This document shows positions 12,062-23,515 of a stretch of DNA of 64,000 nucleotides, piece by piece. Position 1 is the stretch's first letter, and every line of letters starts with the position of its first letter. The position numbers and the translations under genes are program-made. The DNA is from Phocoena phocoena (taxonomy: Eukaryota > Chordata > Mammalia > Artiodactyla > Phocoenidae), in assembly GCF_963924675.1 (NCBI RefSeq), contig NC_089222.1, positions 139,464,281 to 139,528,280 on the forward strand, read 5' to 3'. Below the pieces are notes generated by a model, which was not told where the DNA came from, made no database searches, and saw nothing but the letters and a program-made list of their open reading frames with translations.

Positions 12062-12926
12062 CAGAATGAGATATTACCTCACCCCTTTTTGGAATAGCTA
12101 TCATTAAAAGGACAAGAAATAGTGTTGGCAAGCATGTGGAGAAAAGGGAACCCTTGTGCACTGCTGGTGGGAATATAAATTGGTGCAGTGACTGTGGAAA
12201 ACAGTAGAGAGGTTCCTCAAAAAATTAAAAATAGAGCTACCATACAATCCAGCAATTCCATTCTGGGTATTTATCTGAAGGAAATGAAATAACTACCTGA
12301 AAAGATATCTGCACCTCGTGTTTATTGCATTATTTACAATAGCCAAGGTATGGAAACAACCCAAGTGTCCATTGATGGGTGAATGTATAAAGCAAATGTG
12401 GTAGATACATAGAACAAAATTTTATTCAGTCAGAAAAAGAAGGAAGTCCTGACATTTGCAACAACATAGATGGACCTTGAGGGCATTATGCTAAGTGAAG
12501 TAAATCAGACAGAGAAAGACAGATACTGTACAATCTCTTATTTATGGAATCTGAAAAAACAAACAAAAAAGATCTCATAGACACAGAGAACAGATTTGTG
12601 GTTGCTGGAAAAGGGTTGGCAGGGGGGTGGGGTGGGGTGGGGTGGTATGGGTCAAATTATTGAAGAGGATCAAAAGGTACAATCTTCCAGTTATAAGAGA
12701 AATAAGTCTTGGGGGTGTCACACACAGCATGGTGACTATAGTTAACAATATGGGATTTGAATGTTTCTGTAGGAGAGTAAACCCTGAAAGTCTCATCCCA
12801 AGAAAAAAATTATAACTATGTGAAGTAATGGATGTTAACAGGATTTCTTTGGTGATTGTTTCACAATATACAAATATATCAAATCTCCAATGTGATACTT
12901 CAATTATATCTCATTAAAAAAATAGT
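12062..12926 (+). mobile_element. Old L1M: end of ORF2 and 3' UTR
   Basis: Continues the L1 split by the SINE. Landmarks are ggaaccctctgtgcac-like (12150), ctaccatacaatccagcaat (12238), gtgtccattgatgggtga (12367), ttatgctaagtgaagtaaat (12486), then the 3' UTR ending ctcattaaaaaaa. Reading frames are broken. The 3' UTR carries a strong G-quadruplex motif at 12622-12642. Confidence 0.88.
12622..12642 (+). other. G-quadruplex motif in L1 3' UTR
   Basis: Six G, T, four G, T, four G, T, four G: four runs of at least four guanines with single-T loops. This is the most stable class of predicted quadruplex. L1 3' UTRs are known to carry G-rich polypurine stretches of this kind. Confidence 0.9.
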
Positions 12927-12932
12927 CATTGA

Positions 12933-13440
12933 AGAGTACCAGAATATGCCACCCCAAAATATACTCTTTGGCATAGGAAATATTTTGAGTCAAAGGCCAC
13001 TGAGAACCAGTAGACACAGGACAAGCTCTAAGAACAGGGTATAGATTTTCCTTCTTTAGAGGAAATTTCCATTTGTAGAGATGTGTCCCTCTACTGTACC
13101 TGGGAGAAGAGGACCCTTAACAGGCCAGAAGGCACTGGCTTAAATCTGCACAACAAACCTTACTGAACACCTCTTGTTCAACCATAATTTTCCTGGTCAC
13201 CTTCATACAAAGTGCCTCCCTGCCCAGAAGCTCCCAGACCGCTTTTCTCGTTTTCGTACTGAAGCCTGAGTTCTAACCACCACTTGGGGTGACTGAGTGC
13301 TCCTATGTGTGCATACACAATGCATGTGTTAAAAACTTCTGATTGTTCTTCTCTTGTTAACCTGCCTTTGGCCAGTCTAAGGTAGAAGCCCCAGCAGGAG
13401 AACCTAAGATAGATGCAGGAAGAGATTTTTCTCCCTAACA
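12933..13440 (+). mobile_element. LTR, copy 1 of a family shared with 14.6 kb (ERVL-like, family unassigned)
   Basis: Shares a head (cagaatatgccacccc, aatatac..ctttggcata) and tail (aacttctgattgttcttctc, ttgttaacctgcc, then ...ctaaca) with the copy at 14611-15198, in the same order and orientation. It has no coding region. It follows directly on the L1 A-tail. Limits are approximate and no clean target duplication was found. Confidence 0.6.
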
Positions 13441-14240
13441 TCAGGAAATGGGAAAACAGTTGAATGGATAGATCAATAAATCTGAAATCCAGTTATTTGA
13501 ATAAGAAAATCTCAATGAAAGATATGCATTCCCTTTTAATTTTTACTCTTTTAATTAAGTAAATTTGACTCAAATAAAAATACATAAATGTGAGACTGAA
13601 AAAAATTGATGAGATTACAGATTCAGAGGAAGCTACAAAAATAAGGGTAAGTTTATAAATACACTTTCTATAAATAAATTTGATATTTTTATGAAAAAGG
13701 ACAATTTTCTGGCCAAGTATAAATGATAAAACTTTACTTAAAAAGAAACAGAAAATCTGAATAGGCCAATTACTATTGCTTGTTACTGAGAAGGTTATTC
13801 AAAATATATAAAATTTACTCCAAAAATTTTCAAGTTCAGGTGGTTTCATACTCTATACTGTATATAATACCACACATGTGCATAAACATATACAGTTATA
13901 TATAAATCTCTATTTATTTTTGTGAATTAGACTCACTTGATACCAATGCTTGAGAAAGCATCAAAACCATGAAGCTAAAAAAAAAAGCATGAGACACTCT
14001 CACATATGAATATAGGTGCAAAAATTCTAAATGGAATTCTAACAAATCAATTTCAATGCTAAATAAAAATGAGAACATACCACAATTAGATAGAATTATT
14101 CCAGGAATACAAGGATCACTCCATGCTAGGAAATCTATCAATTTAACATATCTTATCTATAGTTCAAAGTAAAAGCTAGACAAGGATCTCTACAAATACT
14201 GAAAATGCATTCAGAAAATTGACAAATTTTTAAAAAATTA
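13441..14240 (+). mobile_element. Ancient L1 ORF2 fragment
   Basis: Degenerate plus-strand RT-region text, for example tataggtgcaaaaattcta, attccaggaatacaagg and gcattcagaaaattgac, which fit L1 ORF2. Many stops. Confidence 0.55.
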
Positions 14241-14249
14241 ATAGACTTT

Positions 14250-14610
14250 TTTAGAGAAGTTTTAATTACAAAAAATATTGAACAGAAAGTATAGAGAGAT
14301 TCCATATACTCTGGGCCACAATTTCCTCTATTATTAATATACTGCAGTCAGTTGGTACATTTGTTACAAGTGATGAGCCAATATTGATACGTTATTATTA
14401 AAGTCCATAGTTTGCATGAGGGTCTACACTTTGTGTTGTACCTTGTATGAATTCTGACAAATGTATAATGACATGTAGCCACCGTTAGAGTATCGTACAG
14501 AATAACAGTTTCACGGCCCTAAGAATCCCCTGTGCTTCCCTTATTGATCCCTCCCTCTCCCCAAGCCCCTGATTTTTTCACTATCTCCATAGTTTTAAAT
14601 TTTTCAGAGA
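14250..14610 (-). mobile_element. Old L1M 3' region, right-hand part of a split element
   Basis: In reverse orientation: ttggtacatttgttacaa, aaagtccatagtttgcat, gacaaatgtataatgacat and ccctaagaatcccctgtgc. These are L1M 3' UTR landmarks. The element is broken by an LTR at 14611-15198 and continues at 15199. Confidence 0.8.
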
Positions 14611-15198
14611 ACGGTAGCAGAATATGCCACCCCGAAATATGACTGTAGGAGTTCAGGACATGACTCCCCAAAATATGCTGTTTGGTACATTGATTATTTT
14701 GGGCTAAAGGCATTTAAAAAACAGCAAACTCAGGGAGAGGCTCTCTCCAAACTCCCCTTATCTGCCTAAAGACAGAGTCTCCAAAAGGAACACAGTTGTC
14801 ATAAAGCCCCTTCATCAAACAGGGAAAATTGACTCTTGTCACAGGAGAGATTAGAAGTCAGCATCACACCCAGACAAATTTTGTTACCAACTATCATCCC
14901 TTCATCTATTATTCTAGAGGCCCCCATCTTCTTTCCTAAAAATCATTTACTTTTCCCTAAAAGGCTTACATCTCCCTTTCCCTTACCCTAATAAGATGGT
15001 ATTTAATCCTGAATTCTAAGCCACCTTGGGGAGTTCCGCATTTTTCGCTGGTGTATATATACATATATATCATGTATATATGAGCTATACATGTGAATAA
15101 ACTTCTGTTTGTTTTCCTCTTGTTAACATATCTTCCATTACAGGTCTTGGCTCAGAACTCAGAAGGCTAAGGGGAAATTTTTTTGTTTTCTCCTACGA
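14611..15198 (+). mobile_element. LTR, copy 2 (ERVL-like, family unassigned)
   Basis: Same family as 12933-13440: head gcagaatatgccacccc, tail aataaacttctgtttgtttt, cctcttgttaac, ttacaggtcttgg. An AATAAA lies near 15097 as expected for the LTR R region. The head contains a partial local duplication (two ccccgaaatatg/ccccaaaatatg strings). It interrupts an L1M in the opposite orientation. No internal retroviral genes lie between the two copies. Confidence 0.7.
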
Positions 15199-16075
15199 TA
15201 GGAGTCCTACAGTATGTAGCTGCTTCAGATTGGCTTCTTTCAATTAGCAGTACGTGTTTAAAGTTCCTCCATGTCTTTTTGTGGCTTACAGCACATTTCC
15301 TTTTATTGCTGATTAATATTGCATTGTCTGGATGTACCATAATTTGTTTATGTGTTCACCTATTGAAGGACATCTAGATTGCTTCCAAGTTTTAACTGTT
15401 ATAGTTAAAGCCACTATAAACTTTTCAGGTGCAAGTTTGGTCTGAAAGTAAGTTTTCAACTCATTTGGATAAATACCAAGAAGGGTGATTATTTGACCAT
15501 ATAAGAGTATGTTTAGTTTTGTAAGAAACTGTCAAACTGACTTTCAAAGTTGTTCTACCAGTTTGCGTTCCTACCAGCAATGAATAAGAGTTCCTTTTGC
15601 TCCATAGCCTCACCAACATCTGGTGTTGTCATTGTTTTGGATTTTGGCCATTCTAATGGTTGTATAGTGGTATCTCCTTGTTTTAATTTGCAGTTCCCTA
15701 TTGATATTGAGCATCTTTTCATATGCTTATTCGCAATCTATATATCTTATTTGGTAAGGTATCTGTTCAGATCTTTTACCTATTTTGAGGTTTTTGTTTT
15801 CTTATTGCTGAGTTTTAAAAGTTCTTTGTATATTTTGGATACAAATCCTTTATCCAATATGTGTTTTGAAAAAAAAAACCCTCACTAGTCTGTGGCTTGT
15901 TTTTTATTCTCTTAACAGTGTCATTTAAAAAATTTTTTTTTAATTTTAATGAAGTCACGCTTATTTTTTTTTTAATTTTATTGTGCTTTTGGATCTAAGA
16001 AGTCATCACTAAACCCGAAGTCACTTAGATTTTCTCCTATATTATCTTCTTGAAGTTTTATAAGATACACTCAAA
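15199..16075 (-). mobile_element. Old L1M ORF2 region, left-hand part of a split element
   Basis: In reverse orientation: agattggcttctttcaatta, gttcctccatgtctttttg, tgtttagttttgtaagaaac, ccattctaatggttgtatag and gttctttgtatattttgga, all standard L1M ORF2 landmarks. It continues the element begun at 14250. Stops and frameshifts are many. Confidence 0.85.
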
Positions 16076-16084
16076 AAAAAATAG

Positions 16085-16545
16085 AAGCTCTGAATTAGTC
16101 AGCGTTCCCACTAGATTTTTTAAATAGAGAGTTTAATGAAGGGACAAAAAACAGGCTTGGCAAGGCTAACAAAACATATAAGGGGTTGTGAGGCATCTGG
16201 AGATAGTAATCATGGTAAGCTATTACCACCCTAGGGCTGATGGGAAAAAGGGAAGAGTTGGTGCTGGAACCTCATGTTGAAACTTTACTATTATTGTGAA
16301 CTCAACTACTACTAATGAGTTCATGCCTAGGCAGGGAGAGAGCAGAGGGTGAAATATCCTTACCTCTTCTTCATATCTTCCAGTGTCATGTCAGTGACCC
16401 TAGCTGGCAAAACCCACTAAAAGGCCGTCAGCAAGGGAGGCTGGGGAGTGCAGTCTGCAGAGGTCATCCTCCTGGGGGCATAGAGCAGAGCACAGATGGG
16501 TGGGAAATCCATGTGGGAGAGGACACGTGATGAAGAATGACTACA
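16085..16545. other. Unassigned LTR-like interspersed repeat
   Basis: Starts attagtcagcgttcccac and continues with gagagtttaatgaaggga and ccctagctggcaaaaccc. Overall it resembles old mammalian LTR sequences, but I could not name the family. The small plus-strand frame at 16315-16530 has no domain. Confidence 0.35.
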
Positions 16546-16589
16546 AGCTCCTTGTATCATTAAAAAATCAGTATGTCACACTCTAGACC

Positions 16590-16870
16590 ATTACGGAGCC
16601 AAGTTCAAAGCTGAGTTCTAGCATTTAGCAGCTGTGTGACCAAGGACTGGTTAGTTAACATCTCTGTTTCCTTTTCTTTTTTAAACTGAAGTATAGCTGC
16701 TATACAATATTACATAAGTTACAGGTGTAGCATCTCTGTTTCTTTATGTTTAACTGGGGACAATAACAATGCTACATTATAAATATTGAGATGACTGTAT
16801 TAAATGTATATAAAGTAGTGATGAGTACTCAATATGCCAGCCACTACTACTACTACTATTATTTGAGTCT
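16590..16870 (+). mobile_element. MIR SINE, split by an L1 scrap
   Basis: Core text gagttctagcatttagcagctgtgtgacc, then catctctgtttc (twice, see the scrap), then aactggggacaataaca and the tail. This is the mammalian-wide MIR in plus orientation. A short (ACT)n run follows at the 3' end. Confidence 0.8.
16671..16730 (-). mobile_element. Very short L1 3' end (about 60 nt) inside a MIR
   Basis: The insert reads ttttaaactgaagtatag ... tacataagttacaggtgtag, the reverse of an L1 3' end. It is flanked by catctctgtttc at 16659-16670 and 16731-16742, a perfect 12-bp duplication, showing TPRT-type insertion into the MIR. Confidence 0.85.
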
Positions 16871-17009
16871 TTGTTATTAGAGAGAGAGGAGAAGCAGGAA
16901 GCCTAATCAGAAATGTAAGCACTGTTTCTCAACACAAGACAGAATCTCTATATGAAATTAACAGCCAAAGACATACCTGACAGTCAAATATTAACATGTC
17001 CCCACTAAA

Positions 17010-17965
17010 ACCAAGAACCAGTGAAGGATGCCTTCTACCACCACTATCATTTAAGGGTCTAGAAATTTTAGCCAACATAGTAAGATATGTAGCATTGGGA
17101 AAAACAAGAAATTTACCTTTTTACTACTTTTAGATAATGATGGCTCTCGGTCTAGAAAGATCCCCGACCCCCACTTTTAAAAATGAAGTGGGTAGACAGT
17201 TAATGAATTTATAAAAATTAATGGCTTTTATAAAATCCAGGAAAAAATCTAAGTATAATATTTAATGGAAACAATTTCCCATTTATAATGATAACACAAA
17301 ATATTAAGTGCCTAAAAAGCTTTATAAAAATTTTGCAAAAAATGTGAAGGTAGCCAAAAAACCTGATAGCTACATTAAAAAAAAAAAGAATGTGTTAAAT
17401 AAAAATCACCCCATTTTGAATATTGAAAAGATGTCAGTTCTTCCCAAACACATTTATATGTTCAATGCAATTGCATTTAAGTTTCCAGTGGGATTTACTC
17501 TGAAACATGTTCAAGTAAGACTAAGATTCATCTAGAAGAATAAATTCATGATCAGAGCTGAGAAAAGTTGAAACAGAAACAAAATAAAGAAGACTTACTT
17601 GTGATATTTGTCCTACTAGATATAGAAACATAATTCAATATTAATATAATCAAAACAGGTGGTGGTGGCACAGAAAACATTATCAGAATAAAGGAATGAA
17701 ATAGAAACTCCAACAACAGAATAAATATGTAAATATGAAGTAAATGTAGATATGTATTTTGATACAATACCCCCAAATAAATACCAGGTGGATTAAAGAT
17801 TTAAATGTGAAAAATTAGCCATGATAAAAATCCTGGAAGAATAGCAGAGTATTTGTGTACCTCAGGACAGAAAAAGGCTTTTTAAGTGTAAAAGCAATAC
17901 AAAATAGTCACAACAGAAGACTGATAGGACTGCATAAAATAAAACCTTTCATATCTCAAAAGTCA
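17010..17965 (+). mobile_element. Ancient L1 ORF2 fragment
   Basis: Degenerate plus-strand text such as ttcaatgcaattgcatttaa, ggattaaagatttaaatgtg and gataaaaatcctggaagaat, matching L1 ORF2. Broken throughout. Confidence 0.65.
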
Positions 17966-19330
17966 GCCCCCTTCAGCTTTTCATAATAACAGCTCTTGCT
18001 GCTGATTCTGAGGTTTATGCTTCTAGGTTTGAACTGGGACAAGATTAGAAAGTGTGTTATCCTACAGATGGGTTATCATGTAGACAGCCGCTGGGATGTT
18101 TCTTCTTGGAATGAAACTTAGGATTTCATTGTGCACTGATGTATTAAGTCATTGAAAATATCTCCCCAAACTTCAATCCAGACAGATCTCTGTGTCTTCA
18201 GCACACTGCCCTTGGAATTCAGAGAGGCCCGAGTTCCAGATGCAGATGGGAGTGTGCTGGTCAAAAAAGGGTAACAGTCGCAATTATTATACCCATTTTG
18301 CAGAGGAGAAATATTGCTCTCCCCTACGAACCAGCATTCACTTTCTCTGCATGAGGTTGTATGTGTTTCTTATTCATAGGAATTAGAGATTAGCTGGGCA
18401 AATTTTTCCCCATCATTTCCAAGATTGTGTTATTATTTATAAAATAGTTTAATTACACTCAATCTAAATCAATCCACATTTCAGTAAGGACATGAGAGCT
18501 TTATGTCTAAAAATTAAAAATAAGACAGTTCATCCTGTCATGATTTCCATTCAAATGTTTTTCCTAAACAATAACAGTAACAACAACAACAAAAACCTGA
18601 CATCTTAATAGTCCATTTAGCTTTCATTTAATGCCATTTTTAATATTTAGGCAACACAGACCCACATTATGCATTTCCCAGTCCCGGAACAACTTACATG
18701 ATTATGGAACGGCTGAGGGGAAGAGCATAAAAGCCATGTCTTTGTGGTCAGACCTGTTGAGAGCAGTTGTCATCGCCAGCACTTAGCAACTGTATGATCT
18801 TGGGCAAAGTTCTGGCAGCTCCTTCTGTTACAGTCTCACCAAGCAGTAGGACTTGCTGTCAGCCGGGCTCCAGAGCTGGATTCTTCAAGGTCACTCATGT
18901 TGGCTCCGATGCCCATGAGTTCAGCCATGGTGGAGATGTTGTCATTGCTTTTTGGTCATTATGCTCTCTGTTGTTCTTCTTCTCTTTACATGTTATGTTA
19001 TTTCTCCAGTAGCTACCAACCAGCCCATTCTCTCAGTCTTTCCCTGTTCAGATCCTAATGGGAGAGAGTCTGATGGTCTAAGAAACTCACAGCAACCCTT
19101 TTGGAACAAGAGACTTGGTGTGCAGGTCTGACCACTCTGAGGTCACTGGCCACTGATATACTGGCTGCCTTTGGGTCAGATCCCTGGTCACCCCTTTCTC
19201 AAAGGCCACTTAATGCTACTTCCTTCAATATTCTGCAGAAGGCAGGGTTTCCCTTAGAAGAGGACAGTGGGAGAGCAGAGATAGTGGGCAATGTGCCCAT
19301 TACAAGAGTGCAAATCATCATAGTAAACCA
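17966..19330. other. Unrecognised DNA with a weak MIR patch
   Basis: No gene. About 18766-18835 (agcacttagcaactgtatg, cttgggcaaagtt) fits the MIR core in plus orientation, weakly. The frames at 18767-19012 and 19101-19376 have no recognisable domain. Confidence 0.4.
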
Positions 19331-19334
19331 AGTG

Positions 19335-19565
19335 AGCATTTGCAGAGCATTTACAATGAGCCAGACGTTGCATTAAACATCTAACGTGCCTTAATTCACT
19401 GGAGTCTCACAACCAGAATATGAGGGAGATGGGGTTATTGCTATTAGTATTTACCATTTTACAGATATAGAGCTTACAGTGGTAAACAACTCGCTCAAAA
19501 TGTTAAGACCAGTAAGTGGTAGAGTTCATTGGCTTCCAAAGCCTATGCTCTTAGTTGTTAAACTC
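19335..19565 (-). mobile_element. MIR SINE
   Basis: In reverse: gagcatttacaatgagccag, ccattttacagatata, agtaagtggtagag and aaagcctatgctctta, the reverse complement of MIR. It abuts another MIR in plus orientation. Confidence 0.8.
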
Positions 19566-19574
19566 TATTGTATC

Positions 19575-19695
19575 AGATGATATCTCTCTGACTTTGGTTT
19601 CTTCATCTATAAAACAGGAACTACATTGCAAGGTTGTTTTTAGATTTACAAGCAACATATGCAATGCATTTATCTCAGTATATGACATATAGTAA
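19575..19695 (+). mobile_element. MIR SINE, 3' half
   Basis: Text ggtttcttcatctataaaac, ggaactacattgcaaggttg and cagtatatgacatatagta fits the 3' half of MIR in plus orientation. Together with the preceding copy it makes a head-to-head pair. Confidence 0.7.
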
Positions 19696-19699
19696 AATA

Positions 19700-20384
19700 A
19701 AACATGGAAATAAAGAAAAGAATGAAGAGTAATGGTGAGAATATATATATGGATAAATCTAGATAAGTACTAATTGTATAAATAATAACATCAAGATCAT
19801 GAGATTTAAAATAGAAAGTTAAAATCAACAACAGCAACAGCATTTTAATAAGTCAAGAATGCATATTGTAATCTCTAGGGCAAATAGCAAAAAACAATTA
19901 AGAATAATTTACAAACTAATAGAAGGAGAAATGTAATTATAAAATACTAAATAAATCAAAAAATCTTAATAAATGACAGGAAAATCATAAAATAGTCAAG
20001 GCAAATAGAAAACAAATAGTAAGATGGTAGATTCAAACCCAAATTACAGTAAAATTTTACAGACTAAGTATTCCAATCGAAATCTAAAGATCCTCAGACC
20101 AGATAATATAATAAAACGAAGCTTAACATACTGCTTGTAAGAAACATACCTTAAGTATGAAGATACCAAAAGGTTGAAAGTAAAGATAGGAAAAGTACTG
20201 TGCAAACCAAAAGTTCCAAAGTCAGAGCTAAAAGTGGTTCATTTAAGAAAAACAAAAGTTTTAAATTTAAGATGAAACAATGTTAGATTTGTGTGTACCT
20301 AATAACATAGGCTCAAAATACATAAAATAAAAATGGACAGATCTTCAAAGAGAAATAAAAAAATCCACAATCATGTTGGGAGGC
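19700..20384 (+). mobile_element. Ancient L1 ORF2 fragment (endonuclease region)
   Basis: Text such as gcttgtaagaaacatacctt, agataccaaaaggttgaaag and tgtgtacctaataacatagg fits the early part of L1 ORF2 in degenerate form. It is cut at the right by an LTR. Confidence 0.6.
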
Positions 20385-21322
20385 TGTATACGTCAGGGTT
20401 CTCCAGAGGAACCTGTTTTGGCTCCAAATACCTTCAACTGATTAGACGAGGCCCACCCACATTCTTGAGGATAATCTCTTTTACTTAAAGTCAGCTGATG
20501 ATAGATGTTAACCACACAGAAGAAATACCTTCACAACAACACCTAAACGATTTTTAAAATTTTATTTATTTTTTTATACAGCAGGTTCTTATTAGTTATC
20601 CATTTTATACATATTAGTGTATACATGTCAATCCCAATCTCCCAATTAATCACACCACCACCACCACCCCCGCACTTTCCCCCCTTGGTGTCTATACATT
20701 TGTTTTCTACATCTGTGTCACTATTTCTGCCCTGCAAACCAGTTCATCTGTACCATTTTTCTAGGTTCTGCATATATGCATTAATATACGATGTTTGTTT
20801 TTCTCTTTCTGACTTACTTCACTCTGTATGATGGATCTCTAGATCCATTCAGGTCTCTACAAATGACCCAATTTTGTTCCTTTTTATGGCTGAGTAATAT
20901 TCCATTGTATATATGTACCACATCTTCTTTACCCATTCATCTGTTGATGGACACTTAGGTTTTTTCCATGTCCTGGCTATTATAAATAGTGCCACAGTGA
21001 ACATTGGGGTAAATGTATCATTTTGAATTATAGTTTTCTCAGGGTATATGCCCAGGAGTGGGATTGCTGGGTTATATGGTAGTTCTATTTTTAGTTTTTT
21101 AAGGAACCTCCATACTGTTCTCCATAGTGGCTGTATCCATTTACATTCCCACCAACAGTGCAAGAGGGTTCCCTTTTCTCCACACCCTCTCCAGCCTTTA
21201 TTGTTTGTAGATTTTTTGATGATGGTCATTCTGACAGGAGTGAGGTGATATGTCATTGTGGTTTTGTTGAATAACTAGGTTCTAAAGCCTGTTCAAGTTG
21301 ACACAGAAAACTAATCATCACA
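20385..21322 (-). mobile_element. Solo LTR (ERVL/MaLR-like), split by an L1
   Basis: Plus-strand left part starts tgtatacgtcagggttctcc and includes ccttcaactgattagacgag; right part ends caagttgacacagaaaac and atcatcaca. This is the LTR family seen at 23003, 34656 and 46072, here in minus orientation. An L1 occupies about 20555-21272. Flanking pentamers (gaggc and cagac) only partly agree. Confidence 0.7.
20555..21272 (-). mobile_element. 5'-truncated L1 with ORF2 C-terminus
   Basis: Minus-strand frame 20849-21256 (135 codons) is the ORF2 C-terminus: [52 protein letters not shown] and [11 protein letters not shown]. It is followed by a 3' UTR of a different L1 subtype (in reverse: cagcaggttcttattagtt). 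No endonuclease or reverse transcriptase domain remains. It sits inside an LTR, so it is younger than that LTR. Confidence 0.9.
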
Positions 21323-22215
21323 CAGACTTAAATGTATTTTTGAATATGTGTTATATTTCAATTGAAAAAAAATAGTTAACAAAAGTTAAGCCAGTGGGTT
21401 GGTAATTGTTACAGGTGGTTTCCCCAGGAAGTGAGCTCTGAGATGGAGATTATCATGCAGAAAGTTTAGGGATTGTTCTTGGGATCAACACCCATGGAAG
21501 GGAGAAGGAAGCAGAATTTGGGAAGAAAGTAGTTCAGCTCAAGGCAGTATCAATAAGAAACTCTGCCCATCCTCGAGGGAGATCAGAAGGTGGAATGACC
21601 TTTCTGAGCTCTGCTGAGTTGGGCCAGCAGGGCTGGCCTTTATGCACCCAAGTCAATTGAACATTGGACATGGGGCACCCTGGAGAGGGTGTGTGACCGT
21701 GGGTGAGGCAGCTGTCTCCTGCTGAGGGAACTCCAAAGGGGGCTGACACCAGAGGGCCTTGGGTGGCAGGGCTCCAGGTCGCTTGGGCCTCCTTCCATCC
21801 TCTGGGGAACCTGGGCCACACATCACCGTGTGTGGGTTTGGAGTCGTGTTAGTTTTCTTAACATGTTTACTTCATTGTTGGCATGATGTCATGTCTATTA
21901 TTTTAAACAAAATAAAAGAAAGTTGTTAGTATCCTTTGATGCTTTCATAAAGGGAACTTATCTCTGTGCCCTACCATATTATATAGTGGTGGACATTCTT
22001 ACAAGGTCAAAATAGCTCTCAACTCTAAGAAGAACCCTGGCTGGGTTTCCAGAGATTCCAGTGTGTCACTACTCCTCATCCCTGTCAGTTTCCTGGATCT
22101 CAAATGTCCAATACAAATACTCGTCTATCAACCAAGAAAGCTCAACTTGGGTCATGGATACTCAGTGGGAGTACTCTTGCCTCAGTACGTGGAGGCCCAT
22201 GGGGGTGGATGGTGG
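21323..22215. other. Unassigned DNA with LTR-like text at 21405-21830
   Basis: No gene. The block at 21405-21830 (ggaagtgagctctgagatgg, gggagatcagaaggtgga, catcaccgtg) has the feel of an old LTR or other interspersed repeat, but I could not assign it. The minus-strand frame at 21534-21821 has no domain. Confidence 0.35.
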
Positions 22216-22219
22216 AGAA

Positions 22220-22406
22220 TAATAATTAATAAGGACCTACTGTATAGCACAGAGGACTCTACTCAATACTCTGTAATGACCTATATGGGAATAGAATCTA
22301 AAAAAGAGTGGGTATATGTGTATGTATAACTGACTCACTTTGCTGTACAGCAGAAACTAATACAACATTGTAAATCAACCATACTCCAATAAAAATTAAT
22401 TTTAAA
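22220..22406 (+). mobile_element. 5'-truncated L1 3' UTR
   Basis: Text ctactgtatagcacagagg, ctgactcactttgctgtac, gcagaaactaatacaacat and ccatactccaataaaaatta is the 3' end of a cetartiodactyl L1 in plus orientation, ending in an A-rich tail. About 190 bp. Confidence 0.85.
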
Positions 22407-23002
22407 AAGGAATAGAACAGTTGTTACAATGATTTGATGGTTGATCTCTTCTCCTGTTCCCTTAGCTCCACCTCACTGAGCCAAAATGAAGAAACTTGGA
22501 CCCATCTTTTTTACTGTGATAAAGGAACTTCATTCATTCAAGATGGCATTTGTTAACCTATTGTGAGTAAGTATATGCTTTCCTATTAATGAATCGAATC
22601 CTTAGAATGTTGCCTCATTTACAGACATTGGTTATGAGTATGACCAATGACTGACTGTAATGCTTCATTGGAAACTCATCATGGAAGATATAGACTTGCT
22701 CATCCATTTCCCAGACAGGAGTTTGGCTGCCAACGGGAAATACTGAACAGTGAAAAACTCCAGATGATGAATGTACAACAAAATAATGGTTAAAGTTTTT
22801 TAAATGAGTATGGTAATAAAGTGTGCGTGAGATGTTTTGTGTAAGCACAGGTAACTGGATCTTTTCTAGTAGGGTTCTTATCCTTAAACAATTTGGAATA
22901 TTTTGCCCTATACGATACCTGATGGGCAACTATATAATGATTCTTCTGAGTGACTCAGTTCTCTTAAATGACTTTATGTCTTCTAAGTAAATGCATAGAT
23001 AC
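22407..23002. other. Unrecognised DNA
   Basis: About 600 bp with no repeat or gene that I recognise. A 104-codon minus frame (22615-22929) has no known domain. Confidence 0.45.
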
Positions 23003-23026
23003 TGTATTAGTTAGGAACAAAACAAG

Positions 23027-23114
<88 letters not shown>
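23027..23114. repeat. (TA)n(GA)n compound microsatellite in LTR
   Basis: About thirteen TA units run into about thirty GA units. It lies at the position where this LTR family normally has a short TA/GA stretch, so it expanded from the LTR itself. Long S/L-rich minus frames through it are artefacts. Confidence 0.96.
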
Positions 23115-23117
<3 letters not shown>

Positions 23118-23515
23118 TATTATAAAGTATTGGCTCACATGGCCTTGGAGGCTGAGAAGTCTGGCAATTTGAGCAAGCTGAGCAAGCAATCTGCAAGCTG
23201 AGACTCAGGAAAGCTGGTGGTGTGGTTGAGCTAGAGACCCCGTGGTGTAGGTTCCAGTCCGAGTCTGAAGACCTGAGGGCCAGGAGCAACATGGGAAGGA
23301 GGAGACTGAAGTCCCAGGACAGCAGTCAGGGAGAGAACAAATTCAACCTTCCCCTGCCTTTTTGTTCTACTCAGGCCCTCGATGGATTGGATGATGTCCA
23401 CCCACTCTGGGGAGGGCCATCTGCTGTACTCAGTCTACTGATTCAAATGCTAATCCTTTCTGGAAACACCCTCACAGACTCCCAGAAATAATGTTTAATC
23501 AAATATCTGACCCAG

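Noticed and set aside
12933..15198. A provirus bounded by two LTRs
   Set aside because: The sequence between the LTRs is L1 in both orientations, not gag, pol or env.
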